Shown here: one piece after another, positions 48,646 to 57,165 of the stretch | Layout of the letters: every line of letters starts with the position of its first letter | Numbering within the stretch: the first letter of the stretch is position 1 | Assembly: GCF_021887715.1 (NCBI RefSeq) | Contig: NZ_JAIQXX010000015.1 | Location: 1-64,000, forward strand | Source: Winogradskyella immobilis | GTDB taxonomy: Bacteria; Bacteroidota; Bacteroidia; Flavobacteriales; Flavobacteriaceae | Direction of reading: 5' to 3' | Length of the DNA: 64,000 nucleotides | Notes under the pieces: generated by a model | The model's database searches: none | What the model saw: the letters and a program-made list of their open reading frames with translations, nothing else | Told to the model about the DNA's origin: nothing | Made by a program: the position numbers and the translations under genes

Positions 48646-48727
48646 TGTGTTAGTTTAGAAATTCAGCTTCTAAATTAGCAAATTATGTAATACAAAAAAT
48701 GCATTTTAAGTTAAAGTCTAATTAGTT

Positions 48728-48735
48728 TAAATTTG
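48728..48735 (+). promoter_or_regulatory. Bacteroidota -7 element (TAAATTTG)
   Basis: An exact TAnnTTTG match 136 nt before the mutS2 start, which would give a long leader ending in the palindrome at 48848-48867. Weak, as no -33 element is clear. Confidence 0.3.
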
Positions 48736-48847
48736 CGTGAATTAAAATTGATTTAAAATAAAATATATAACGATATCATTAATTTGCTTTAGCCACTTTT
48801 GGGTAGCAAAAAATAGCTTGCTATTACCTTGATAGATTTAACAGTAG

Positions 48848-48867
48848 ATTCTCGCCTGTGCGAGAAT
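48848..48867 (+). repeat. Palindromic REP-like unit before mutS2
   Basis: ATTCTCGC (48848-48855) pairs perfectly with GCGAGAAT (48860-48867) around CTGT, ending 4 nt before the mutS2 start codon. A related unit with a compensatory base-pair change lies at 61668-61687. In RNA the hairpin would cover the ribosome-binding region. Confidence 0.65.
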
Positions 48868-48871
48868 AGTT

Positions 48872-51037
48872 ATGATAAATATTCATAAAAAAACATTACA
48901 AGATTTAGAATTCTCTACAGTTTTAGAACAAGTTAGTGCGTATTGCATTACTAATCTTGGTAAAACTGCAACCTTATCTATTTTACCTTATTCTGAAATT
49001 GAAACCCTTAAAATTGAACTTCAATATACTAACGAGTATTTATCATCTTTTGATAATGAAAACCGTATTCCTAATCATGGGTTTGATGCCATTACAAAAG
49101 AACTTCAACTCTTAAACATTGAGAATACGTATATAGAAGTTAGTGGGCTTCAAAAAATTGTAAGTTTATCTTTAACTGTAAATGCATTACTAAAATTTTT
49201 AGAGAAGTTTAAAATTTACTACAACAATCTTAATGAATTGGCTCAACCTATAGAACTTAACACTTCTATTATCGCTGAAGTAGATAAAGTTGTCGATCGA
49301 TTTGGCGACATAAAAGATAATGCATCTCCCCAATTATTAGAACTGCGTAAATCTATAAACAATTTAAAAGGAAAGATTAATAGCAGTTTTAGTTCTGCTT
49401 TAAACCGATATCATGCTTTAGAGTATTTAGATGATATTAGAGAGTCTGTTGTTGAAAATAAGCGTGTATTAGCTGTAAAATCTATGTATCGCCGTAAAGT
49501 TAAAGGTGCTATTATGGGGAGCAGTAAAACAGGCAGTATTGTTTATATAGAACCCGAAACGACATTACAGCATTCAAGAGAATTAAATAATTTAGAATAC
49601 GAGGAAAAGGAAGAAGTCATTAAAATTTTAAAAGAACTGACAGATTATATACGTTTGTTTATTCCTTTACTTCTGCAATATCAAGAGTTTTTAACTAAGC
49701 TTGATGTTATTTCGGCAAAAGCAAAATACGCAAATAGCATGCATGCTATTTTGCCTGAGATTTCTTCAGATCGTAAAATGGAATTACGAGATGCCTATCA
49801 CCCACTTCTCTATTTAAACAATCTTGAAAGCGGAGAAACGACATTTCCGCAAACCATTCGTTTAGGAGAAAACAATAGAATTATTGTTATTTCTGGACCT
49901 AATGCAGGCGGAAAAAGTATTACATTAAAAACAGTAGGTTTACTTCAAATTATGATTCAGAGTGGTTTGCTAATTCCTGTTCATGAGCGTAGTACGGTTT
50001 GTGTCTTCAATCGTATATTAAGTGATATTGGTGACAATCAATCTATAGAAAATCATTTAAGCACTTATAGTTACCGATTAAAACAGATGAATTACTTCTT
50101 AAAGAAGTGTAATAAACAGACTTTGTTTTTAATTGACGAATTTGGTACTGGTAGTGATCCTGAACTTGGTGGTGCATTAGCAGAAACCTTTTTAGAAGTG
50201 TTTTATGAACGAGAAGCCTTTGGTATTATTACTACGCATTATTCTAACTTAAAGTTATTAGCCAATGAGCTTCCGCATATGCAAAATGCAAATATGCTAT
50301 TTAACGAACGCAGTTTAGAGCCTATGTACAAGCTTGTTTTAGGGCAAGCTGGTAGCTCATTTACTTTTGAAGTTGCACAGAAAAATGGTATTCCGTATCG
50401 GCTGATTAACAAATCGAAAAAGAAGATTGAGCGTGGTAAAGTACGGTTTGATGCCACAATTGCTAAACTTCAAAAAGAACGTAGCAAATTAGAACGTACC
50501 GAACGTTCTTTAAAAGAAAATGAAAAGAAAAAACTTACTGAAGCAGAACGCTTAGAAGATATTAATTCTAAAGTGCAAAAAAAATTAGAAAACTATCAAG
50601 AGTTGTATGATAGTAATCAGCGTTTAATTTATTTAGGGCAAAAAGTTAATGATCTGGCTGAAAAGTTTCAGAACAATAACAAAAAGCGAGAGTTAATGGC
50701 TGAGTTATTTCGTTTGGTACAAATAGAAAACTCTAAACGTAAAAAAGTATCTTTAAAACAACGTAAATCAGAAAAAGCCAAAGAACGCCAAGTTAAACAG
50801 GAAGCTGAGAAAAAAGTCGATGTTATTCGAAAAAAGAAAAAAGCAGCGAAACAAAAAGCTAAACCTGTAGAGAAACCTAAACCAGTTTTAAAAGTTGGAG
50901 ATCGTGTACGCATGCATGATGGCAGAGCTGTTGGCAGTATAGATTCTATAGAAAAAGGAAAGGCTATTGTAAATTATGGCATTTTTACGACTAATGTCAA
51001 TGTAGATTTACTAGAATTGGTTGATGCTAAAAAATAA
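48872..51037 (+). CDS. mutS2: MutS2 ATPase without Smr domain
   Basis: A 721-residue cytoplasmic protein of the MutS2 group: starts INIHKKTLQDLEFSTVLEQV as expected, has the core/clamp region, and the ABC-type ATPase with Walker A SGPNAGGKS (342-349), Walker B FLIDEFGTGSDPELG and the following THYSNLK. A long charged coiled coil (about 515-660) leads to a C-terminal KOW-like end (about 670-721, KVGDRVRMHDGRAVGSI). The Smr nuclease domain found at the end of Bacillus-type MutS2 is absent. MutS2 acts on recombination or on collided ribosomes rather than mismatch repair. Confidence 0.93.
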   Translation: MINIHKKTLQDLEFSTVLEQVSAYCITNLGKTATLSILPYSEIETLKIELQYTNEYLSSFDNENRIPNHGFDAITKELQLLNIENTYIEVSGLQKIVSLSLTVNALLKFLEKFKIYYNNLNELAQPIELNTSIIAEVDKVVDRFGDIKDNASPQLLELRKSINNLKGKINSSFSSALNRYHALEYLDDIRESVVENKRVLAVKSMYRRKVKGAIMGSSKTGSIVYIEPETTLQHSRELNNLEYEEKEEVIKILKELTDYIRLFIPLLLQYQEFLTKLDVISAKAKYANSMHAILPEISSDRKMELRDAYHPLLYLNNLESGETTFPQTIRLGENNRIIVISGPNAGGKSITLKTVGLLQIMIQSGLLIPVHERSTVCVFNRILSDIGDNQSIENHLSTYSYRLKQMNYFLKKCNKQTLFLIDEFGTGSDPELGGALAETFLEVFYEREAFGIITTHYSNLKLLANELPHMQNANMLFNERSLEPMYKLVLGQAGSSFTFEVAQKNGIPYRLINKSKKKIERGKVRFDATIAKLQKERSKLERTERSLKENEKKKLTEAERLEDINSKVQKKLENYQELYDSNQRLIYLGQKVNDLAEKFQNNNKKRELMAELFRLVQIENSKRKKVSLKQRKSEKAKERQVKQEAEKKVDVIRKKKKAAKQKAKPVEKPKPVLKVGDRVRMHDGRAVGSIDSIEKGKAIVNYGIFTTNVNVDLLELVDAKK

Positions 51038-51052
51038 GAATGTACTGCCTGT

Positions 51053-51083
51053 TAGTGTTTTCAATAGCCAGCTATTAACACTA
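51053..51083 (+). terminator. Hairpin after mutS2
   Basis: TAGTGTT (51053-51059) pairs with AACACTA (51077-51083), and inside it AATAG with CTATT around CCAG, with a 3-nt bulge. A weak T-tract follows. It lies 16 bp after the mutS2 stop. Confidence 0.55.
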
Positions 51084-51274
51084 TTTCCATTTGTATGGCG
51101 TAAGTTTTATTTAGCATCTTCATACTATTATGTTTGTTATTATTTTTAAAATCATTAATTCCATCGTTGCATGCCAGAACACAGCTTCTAATACATTAGC
51201 CGCTTCCTATGAGGTGATGATTTGAATCTCTTTAGGATATTAGAAGACTTAAATTGATAATTAATAGTATATAA

Positions 51275-51308
51275 AAAGCGACAGTCAAGACTAAGACTAT
51301 CGCTTTTA
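51275..51308. terminator. Bidirectional terminator
   Basis: AAAAGCGA and AGTC (51275-51287) pair with GACT and TCGCTTTT (51296-51308) with one mismatch, loop of 8 nt. It can end the minus-strand lipoprotein gene and any read-through from mutS2. Confidence 0.75.
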
Positions 51309-51330
51309 GAAAATTGTTAACAATAATTAT

Positions 51331-52950
51331 TTAGTTACAATTCGCTTCAACATCTTGAACTTCGGTAAGTGTATCTACTATATTATCTAAAAACATATTA
51401 CCTCGTATATTAATTTCAACAAAATCTGATCCAATACTAGTAATTACCCCAGAGAAATTAGTAACTCTAAGTTGGGTAGCTATTTCCTGACCAGATAGAG
51501 ACCCACTGCCATTATTATTTTGTTCTCCTTTAAGTCTTAAGCGTTTCACATAAGGAATTCTTACATTCGAATACGTTTGATACGCATCATAAATTAAAGA
51601 TGCACTTCCTGCAGGAACAGTAACCGTTCTATTAGAGAAAAACGTGTTTGTTTCACTATTAGATTGCTCAAGACCAACAGTACTAGTAGAACTTGCTTCC
51701 ACAGAAACTTCTAACCCCGCCGAGACTTCTCCTGTAACAGAACCGCCGTTACCAAAAAAACTAGCTTCCGCAGTAGCACTGACTGAAACATCAACACTAG
51801 TAGTAACACGACCACTTAATCCTATAGTTTCAGATTGAGATGTTGTATAGGTTGTTGTTACTTCTCGCTGTATCCCTACTTCTTGTTCTAAAGACCCCGA
51901 ACCACAGTTTCGTAAGGTACTATTAAATCCAAAAGATGTATCGACAGATGGAAAGATAGGCTCTAAGTGTTCTGTGTCTAATACTTGTGTTTCCCATTCT
52001 ACATCTAAAGCAATGATTCTAAAATATTCAATGGGACCTGTACCATTAGTTCTCCAGTTTGATCCAGCGCGTCTCATTGGGTTATCGTCCATATCACTTA
52101 TAGTGAATAAACCATTAGCTGCTCTTTTTATTTTGAATTTATATATTGGATTTAAACTTCTATCACTAATTCCAGTAGGATAAGATATGAAGCCAGACTG
52201 TCTAAAGGTTTTATCAAATAAATCTGTAGCTAAATAACGGTTTGTAATAGCAGACCAAATAGTAAAGGTGTTTTCTTCATCAGGAAATTTATAAATAAAG
52301 TATTGTTCACTAGTAGTTCCTGGATTAAATGAAGATTGCTTTATGTTTAAAAGTGTATTTGCTGTTGAACCGCTCCCAGGTTTATTTACTATGGCACTAC
52401 CATAAGATCCATCAGAATTTACAATTTGTAAATAATGACGCATTCCTTCTTTAAAATTAAGATCTTCTGTTACAAAATCTAAGGGCGTAGCATTTATATC
52501 TACTTGGTTTCCATTTTCTTCAAACGATACTACTGTAAACGATTCGGTACTAATAACTGAGTTTGTATCATCGAGAATTTCAATATTTAAATCTACACCA
52601 TTTCGTAATTCTTCTTCTGCAGCTTCTGTTAAATCTTCTACAGCTATTGATAACTGAGCTATATTTGTATACTCATTAATATCAATTTGTTGATCGTAAT
52701 CCCCTTGAGAAGCAGAGGTTGTTACATTTACTTTTGTAGGATTGTATCCTTTTTTCTTTAAATCTCTAGCATTTATTAGAACACCTAAATCTCCCAAATA
52801 ATTATCGAGATCTTCAGCTGAGATTCCATTTATTTGTTGTATTTCTCCATCACCAGGTCCTGGATCACTATCGTCATTGCTACATCTTAAAAAAGGTATT
52901 AATAAAATGCACATTATAACATACTGTGAAGTTTTAATTGTAGTTTTCAT
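51331..52950 (-). CDS. Lipoprotein with aerolysin-like pore-forming region
   Basis: A 539-residue exported protein with probable lipid Cys23 (PFLRC) followed by SNDDSD, similar to the flavobacterial surface-export signal. After an N-terminal domain (about 45-165), residues about 170-325 look beta-trefoil- or lectin-like (SDGSYGSAIVNKPGSG, FTIWSAITNRYLATD). Residues about 345-470 form a Ser/Thr-alternating segment (TTTYTTSQSETIGLSGRV, TSVDVSVSATAEASF, SVEASSTSTVGLEQS, VTVPAGSASLIYDAY) typical of aerolysin/ETX-type beta-pore proteins. I infer a membrane-binding pore-former or stress-sensing relative; activity is unproven. It is divergent from a TPR regulator. Confidence 0.72.
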   Translation of the reverse strand: MKTTIKTSQYVIMCILLIPFLRCSNDDSDPGPGDGEIQQINGISAEDLDNYLGDLGVLINARDLKKKGYNPTKVNVTTSASQGDYDQQIDINEYTNIAQLSIAVEDLTEAAEEELRNGVDLNIEILDDTNSVISTESFTVVSFEENGNQVDINATPLDFVTEDLNFKEGMRHYLQIVNSDGSYGSAIVNKPGSGSTANTLLNIKQSSFNPGTTSEQYFIYKFPDEENTFTIWSAITNRYLATDLFDKTFRQSGFISYPTGISDRSLNPIYKFKIKRAANGLFTISDMDDNPMRRAGSNWRTNGTGPIEYFRIIALDVEWETQVLDTEHLEPIFPSVDTSFGFNSTLRNCGSGSLEQEVGIQREVTTTYTTSQSETIGLSGRVTTSVDVSVSATAEASFFGNGGSVTGEVSAGLEVSVEASSTSTVGLEQSNSETNTFFSNRTVTVPAGSASLIYDAYQTYSNVRIPYVKRLRLKGEQNNNGSGSLSGQEIATQLRVTNFSGVITSIGSDFVEINIRGNMFLDNIVDTLTEVQDVEANCN

Positions 52951-53333
52951 AATAATAAAATTTTGTGGTTTTAATTTTTGTAGCGATCTTATATTGGTAA
53001 GTCTGCAGCCTTATCCAAAATAAGACACCACAAAATTGTTTTTGCCTTTATTAGACATGCCAAAATTAGCTATGAATACGCTTGAAATCTAATTTTTTAT
53101 ATGGACAAAGTATGGACAGAATCTTCAATAGCCTTATGGACACCCCATAATTTCAATAATAACAAATTAATTTAAGTGGCTGATTAATAGATTTTTAAAT
53201 TGCGTTTTCAATCTAAAATCTTAAAGATTCTATAGACATAGCATGGACAAAGCCATTTGTATAGTTGCATAAGTCTCGAAATACTACTAATTAATTAATT
53301 ATATTAGCATAAACCTAATAATCATACATTGCT
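52951..53333. promoter_or_regulatory. Divergent regulatory region with TATGGACA boxes
   Basis: This 383-bp gap has no ORF. It holds TATGGACA at 53100-53107, 53111-53118 and 53135-53142, and the near copies TATAGACA (53231-53238) and CATGGACA (53242-53249). Two pairs are spaced exactly 11 bp, one helical turn. A near-match to the -7 element, TATAGTTG, is at 53260-53267, upstream of the TPR regulator. The boxes are good candidates for an operator controlling one or both divergent genes. Confidence 0.6.
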
Positions 53334-55229
53334 ATGAAAAAAACAGTTTTCTTTTTTTTTATTTTAGTACTCATTGCTAATATAAATTCTGCTCAAAACA
53401 CCAAACTTATTGATAGTTTAAAACATGAACTTTCTAAGAGAAAACTAAATGACTCCATAAAAATTTTTATACTAACTAAGCTTCATGAAGAACTTATGTT
53501 TTCTAAACCTGAAGAAGCAAGACAATATGCCCTACAAGAGTTAGATATTTCTAAAAAAATAGATTACAAAGAAGGACTCGCTAGAGGAAACTTCCATCTT
53601 GGTAATTATTATAGTAATAGAAGTGAAAATGATTCTGCTCTATACTATTATAATATAGCTAAAAATTATTATCTAGAAACAAAAAGTACTAGAGGTTTAA
53701 TATTTGTAAACCACTCTTTATCTACAATAGAACATATTAATGGTAATTTCGATAAAGCTATTTCAACAACCAAGGAAAATATAAAACTCATTAATATTAG
53801 TGAAAACGAAGTAAACTACAAGAAAAGATTTATTGGTGCTCAATATGTTTTATTATCAAATATTTATATAGAAAAAGGTAATTATAATATAGCTTTAAAA
53901 CATTCGTTGGAAGCTATTTCCTTATTTAGTGAGATAAATGATTTACCCCGTAAAGCAGATGCTTTAAAACAAATTGGGGATATAGAATATGTTTTAGGAA
54001 ATTACGAATCTTCTATTAACTACTATAATAAATCTATAAAAATTTATCAAGATTTTGATGATAAAATATATTTAGCATCAGCGCATAATTCCATAGGTCT
54101 GTCATACCAAAAGTTAAATCAATATGAAAATGCTTTAGAGAGTCAAAAAAATGCTATTTCCCTAGCTAAAGAAGTTAATGACAAATCTTCAATATCTTCT
54201 GCATTATACAATTTAGGAGAACTATATATAGAAAAAAAAGCATTTTCAAAGGCTAAAGAAGTATTAATAGAGTCTAAAACAATTTCTGAAGCAGAAAACC
54301 TTAAAATTAATATTGTAAATGCTCATGAAAGTTTAGCTAAAGTTTATTATCATGAAAATAGTCCTAATCAGGCTTTAAACTTATTAGATAAAGCTATTAC
54401 AATAGCAAAAGCAATTGAAGCTATTCCACACTTAAAAAGGCTATATAAATACCGTTCAAAAGTTTTAGAAAATCAAAATAAAAACAAAGAAGCTATCTTT
54501 TATTTAAAAGCATCACAAAAGCTTGAAGACAGCCTCTTTTCCATAAAAAAATCTCAACAAATAGAAGAGCTAAAAACCATTTATGAAACTGAAAAAAAAG
54601 AAGCTGAGATTGCATTACAAGAAGAAGAAATAAAAACTTTAAATACTCAAGCAAAAAACGATAAGCTTACAAAAACACTATATGGAATAGGCATGTTTTC
54701 CTTTATCACCATTGCTGGTCTTCTGTATTTTGGCTTTAAACAACGTATTAAAAAGAATAAAATAAAAAACGAAAAGCAAGAGGCCATATACAAACAAGAA
54801 ATTGCCTTTAAAAAGAAGGAACTTGCATCTCAAACCCTACACTTAGTCCAAAAAAACACCTTCATACAGGAACTTAAGGAAAATCTAGAAAGAATTAAGA
54901 AGTCCCCAGAACTATTTAAGGTAGAGTTCAGGCGATTGGTTTTACTACTTAAAAAACAAAGTGCTGAAGATAAGGATTGGGAAGTTTTTAAATCGTATTT
55001 CTCACAAGTGCATAATGACTTTGATCAAAAAATAAAATCGATAACTACTGATATTTCAGAAAAAGAAATACGATTGGCATCTTTTCTTCGAATGAATTTA
55101 TCGACCAAAGAAATAGCTTCAATGCTTAATGTATTGCCAGATAGTGTTCTTAAATCAAAGTACCGCTTAAAACAAAAGTTACAACTAACTAAAGCGCAGG
55201 ATTTAACTCAATTTTTAAATTCATTATAA
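53334..55229 (+). CDS. TPR-transmembrane-LuxR-type regulator
   Basis: A 631-residue protein. Signal peptide to about SAQN; tetratricopeptide repeats (about 60-400; for example ADALKQIGDIEYVLGNYESSINYYNKSI and ASAHNSIGLSYQKLNQYENALESQ); a coiled coil (about 400-445); one membrane helix (about 449-470); a second coiled coil; and a C-terminal winged LuxR/GerE-like DNA-binding domain (about 570-631; EIRLASFLRMNLSTKEIASMLNVLPDSVLKSKYRLKQKL). This one-component architecture senses a periplasmic partner through the TPRs and binds DNA from the membrane. It is divergent from the aerolysin-like lipoprotein, its likely target. Confidence 0.9.
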   Translation: MKKTVFFFFILVLIANINSAQNTKLIDSLKHELSKRKLNDSIKIFILTKLHEELMFSKPEEARQYALQELDISKKIDYKEGLARGNFHLGNYYSNRSENDSALYYYNIAKNYYLETKSTRGLIFVNHSLSTIEHINGNFDKAISTTKENIKLINISENEVNYKKRFIGAQYVLLSNIYIEKGNYNIALKHSLEAISLFSEINDLPRKADALKQIGDIEYVLGNYESSINYYNKSIKIYQDFDDKIYLASAHNSIGLSYQKLNQYENALESQKNAISLAKEVNDKSSISSALYNLGELYIEKKAFSKAKEVLIESKTISEAENLKINIVNAHESLAKVYYHENSPNQALNLLDKAITIAKAIEAIPHLKRLYKYRSKVLENQNKNKEAIFYLKASQKLEDSLFSIKKSQQIEELKTIYETEKKEAEIALQEEEIKTLNTQAKNDKLTKTLYGIGMFSFITIAGLLYFGFKQRIKKNKIKNEKQEAIYKQEIAFKKKELASQTLHLVQKNTFIQELKENLERIKKSPELFKVEFRRLVLLLKKQSAEDKDWEVFKSYFSQVHNDFDQKIKSITTDISEKEIRLASFLRMNLSTKEIASMLNVLPDSVLKSKYRLKQKLQLTKAQDLTQFLNSL

Positions 55230-55240
55230 AGCTTTAAGCT

Positions 55241-55248
55241 TACCTTTG
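55241..55248 (+). promoter_or_regulatory. Bacteroidota -7 element (TACCTTTG)
   Basis: An exact TAnnTTTG match ending 5 nt before the start of the DCC-family gene; transcription from it would begin at or next to the ATG, giving a leaderless mRNA. The -33 region is inside the TPR gene. Confidence 0.38.
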
Positions 55249-55253
55249 CTATT

Positions 55254-55673
55254 ATGATTGATAAAATACCCAAAGGCAAGCAAGTAATATTATTTGATGG
55301 GGTTTGCAACCTTTGTAATAGTAGTGTGCTTTTTGTTATTAAACGCGATAAAAAAAATCGTTTTTTATTTGCACCGTTACAATCTGAAATTGGTAAATCC
55401 ATTATTAAAGCATATAATATAGATACAAAAGCTGTAGATTCTATTTTGCTTTACTCAAAGGCTAATGGAATTAAAATAAAATCTTCAGCAGCATTACATA
55501 TTGCTAAACATTTAGGATTTCCTCAGAATTTATTGGCTATCTTCTTTATAATTCCTACTCCAATTCGTAATTGGGTTTATAATTATATTGCTAAAAACCG
55601 TTACAAATGGTATGGTAAAAAAGATGCTTGTATGATTCCCACTCCAGAATTGAAAGCTAAGTTTTTGGATTAA
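55254..55673 (+). CDS. DCC-family thiol-disulfide oxidoreductase-like protein
   Basis: A 139-residue protein of the DUF393/DCC family: VILFDGVCNLCNSSVLFVIKRDKKN with the DGVCNLC motif, then FAPLQSEIG and the C-terminal NRYKWYGKKDACMIPTPEL. The family has a thioredoxin-like fold and is assumed to act in thiol-disulfide exchange. It lies 24 bp after the TPR regulator and may be made from its own promoter. Confidence 0.9.
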   Translation: MIDKIPKGKQVILFDGVCNLCNSSVLFVIKRDKKNRFLFAPLQSEIGKSIIKAYNIDTKAVDSILLYSKANGIKIKSSAALHIAKHLGFPQNLLAIFFIIPTPIRNWVYNYIAKNRYKWYGKKDACMIPTPELKAKFLD

Positions 55674-56004
55674 TGTTAAATAATACGTTTTACTCACTAA
55701 AACATATATTTTACTCGTTACTATATAGCATTCACTCATTATCGTTTTTATAAGTATACTACTTGTAGTATCTTGGGTATTAAGTTTATGTTGATGGTTT
55801 TAAACTTGAGTTCTAAACCTCAAAGCAAGATTATGTTAGTTTGAGCCTGGCTTCTGTTAGTTAGGAACGACTCAAATTCTTATAAAGTGCAATAGTCTAT
55901 CACTTTATAAGTGTCAGTGATAATGATAGACAGAGAAATTTGGCTTTGAGGTTTTTACTCGATTATCAAAATTCAAATACCTGATGAGCTAAATGAGAAG
56001 TGCT
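55674..56004. other. Intergenic region with nested inverted repeats
   Basis: No ORF or known element is seen in these 331 bp, but they are highly structured. AAACCTCAAAGC (55815-55826) is perfectly inverted to GCTTTGAGGTTT (55943-55954), and inside it CTTATAAAGTG (about 55879-55889) pairs perfectly with CACTTTATAAG (about 55901-55911) around an 11-nt loop; AGTTTGAG and CTCAAAT lie between them in pairing position. It could be a structured RNA or a small non-autonomous mobile element. Confidence 0.6.
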
Positions 56005-57165
56005 CTATTTCAAACTCTTTAAAATAAATTCGAGATTAGTATCTTTATTATCATTACTCATGTACGAATCTGTATAATGCATAGGTGGAATTGCCAAGCC
56101 TAAATCTTGTAATTTTTCAATAGCAGGCAGATATTCCATTGTTACTTTACCTGTTAATAGAGCACCTAAATCTTTACCTTTATTTGCATGTTGGTATACA
56201 TTTCGTAATCCTGATAAATATAAATGGTCTTTTGTAAAACCGCCACCTCGATGAATACGTAAAGTAATACCAAAAGCCTTATCTCTGTCGAGCTTATATT
56301 GATTATGCAATAAATCGAACGTGTCAGAGAAACAATGTCCTTTGCTTAAACTGTCTGCAGCAATAACTCTAAAAGCTAATTCGTGTAGGCGTTGCATGGT
56401 TAATGATCCACTCATAAACTCAGAATACACAGCCAAGCCTTCTTGTGTTTCAACATTATTAGGCAAACCATTTGAAAATATTTTTAAAGGTTGAGACAAA
56501 CCATTAAATGTAGTTACCAGATGCACTCCTATTTCGTGATTAGCTAAAACAACCAATTGATTTTTACTAAATGTATGATTCTTTTTTAATACCAAGGTTT
56601 GTGTATTATTAAGCACCATAGCAGCCGCAGCAATATTTTTACTAATCTTAATATTGTAATTAAAATTGTAACGTTTAGAAAAATCCTCGAAATACGCTTT
56701 GGCTTCATCTACTGAATACAATGGCACTAAATCTTCATTAAACTCAGAATCTTCAAATCGTAAGATAAATTTAGCATTTTCAATATCTTTTTCTGTTGGA
56801 GTTCCAAAACTCTTTAAACTGTTATAATAAAACTTTCTACCTTGACCTATGGTTTGTATACATTCTATAAGCCCAGAATATTCATAAATAACATCTTCGT
56901 ATAGTTGACGTATATCGTCGTCTTCAATACGTTCTAAACGTTGCGAAAAAAATAAACGATGCAATTTATAACCATTAAATTTTAGCTTAGGGTATTTAAA
57001 CTGTGGTTCGTAATTACATTTTGAAGAAAAAAATTGTTTCTTTTCAGCTGCACTATTTAATGGGTTGATGTAGTTGAGTAATTCTATATTATATACCAAT
57101 CGGTTTAAGTTAGCATCAATATCAAATAACCCTTTATATTCTTTTGTTGTTTTTATTGTAGACAT
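56005..57165 (-). CDS. QEGLA-motif zincin (DUF1704/MATCAP-like)
   Basis: A 386-residue cytoplasmic protein of the flavohemoglobin-expression-modulating QEGLA family: ANHEIGVHLVTTFNG has the zinc-peptidase HExxxH (His210, Glu211, His215) and ETQEGLAVYSEF has the third ligand Glu242 of the QEGLA motif. The fold is shared with the eukaryotic MATCAP tubulin carboxypeptidases, so it may remove C-terminal residues from a protein or small peptide. Its start overlaps the stop of the preceding gene by 1 bp, the last gene of a five-gene operon. Confidence 0.92.
   Translation of the reverse strand: MSTIKTTKEYKGLFDIDANLNRLVYNIELLNYINPLNSAAEKKQFFSSKCNYEPQFKYPKLKFNGYKLHRLFFSQRLERIEDDDIRQLYEDVIYEYSGLIECIQTIGQGRKFYYNSLKSFGTPTEKDIENAKFILRFEDSEFNEDLVPLYSVDEAKAYFEDFSKRYNFNYNIKISKNIAAAAMVLNNTQTLVLKKNHTFSKNQLVVLANHEIGVHLVTTFNGLSQPLKIFSNGLPNNVETQEGLAVYSEFMSGSLTMQRLHELAFRVIAADSLSKGHCFSDTFDLLHNQYKLDRDKAFGITLRIHRGGGFTKDHLYLSGLRNVYQHANKGKDLGALLTGKVTMEYLPAIEKLQDLGLAIPPMHYTDSYMSNDNKDTNLEFILKSLK

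Noticed and set aside
51130-51225. 31-codon ORF (MFVIIFKIIN...IVAC) resembling a small lysis lipoprotein
   Set aside because: The lipobox-like ending and position near the pore-like lipoprotein are tempting, but the gap is low-complexity AT-rich, there is no promoter or ribosome-binding support, and chance ORFs of this length are expected.
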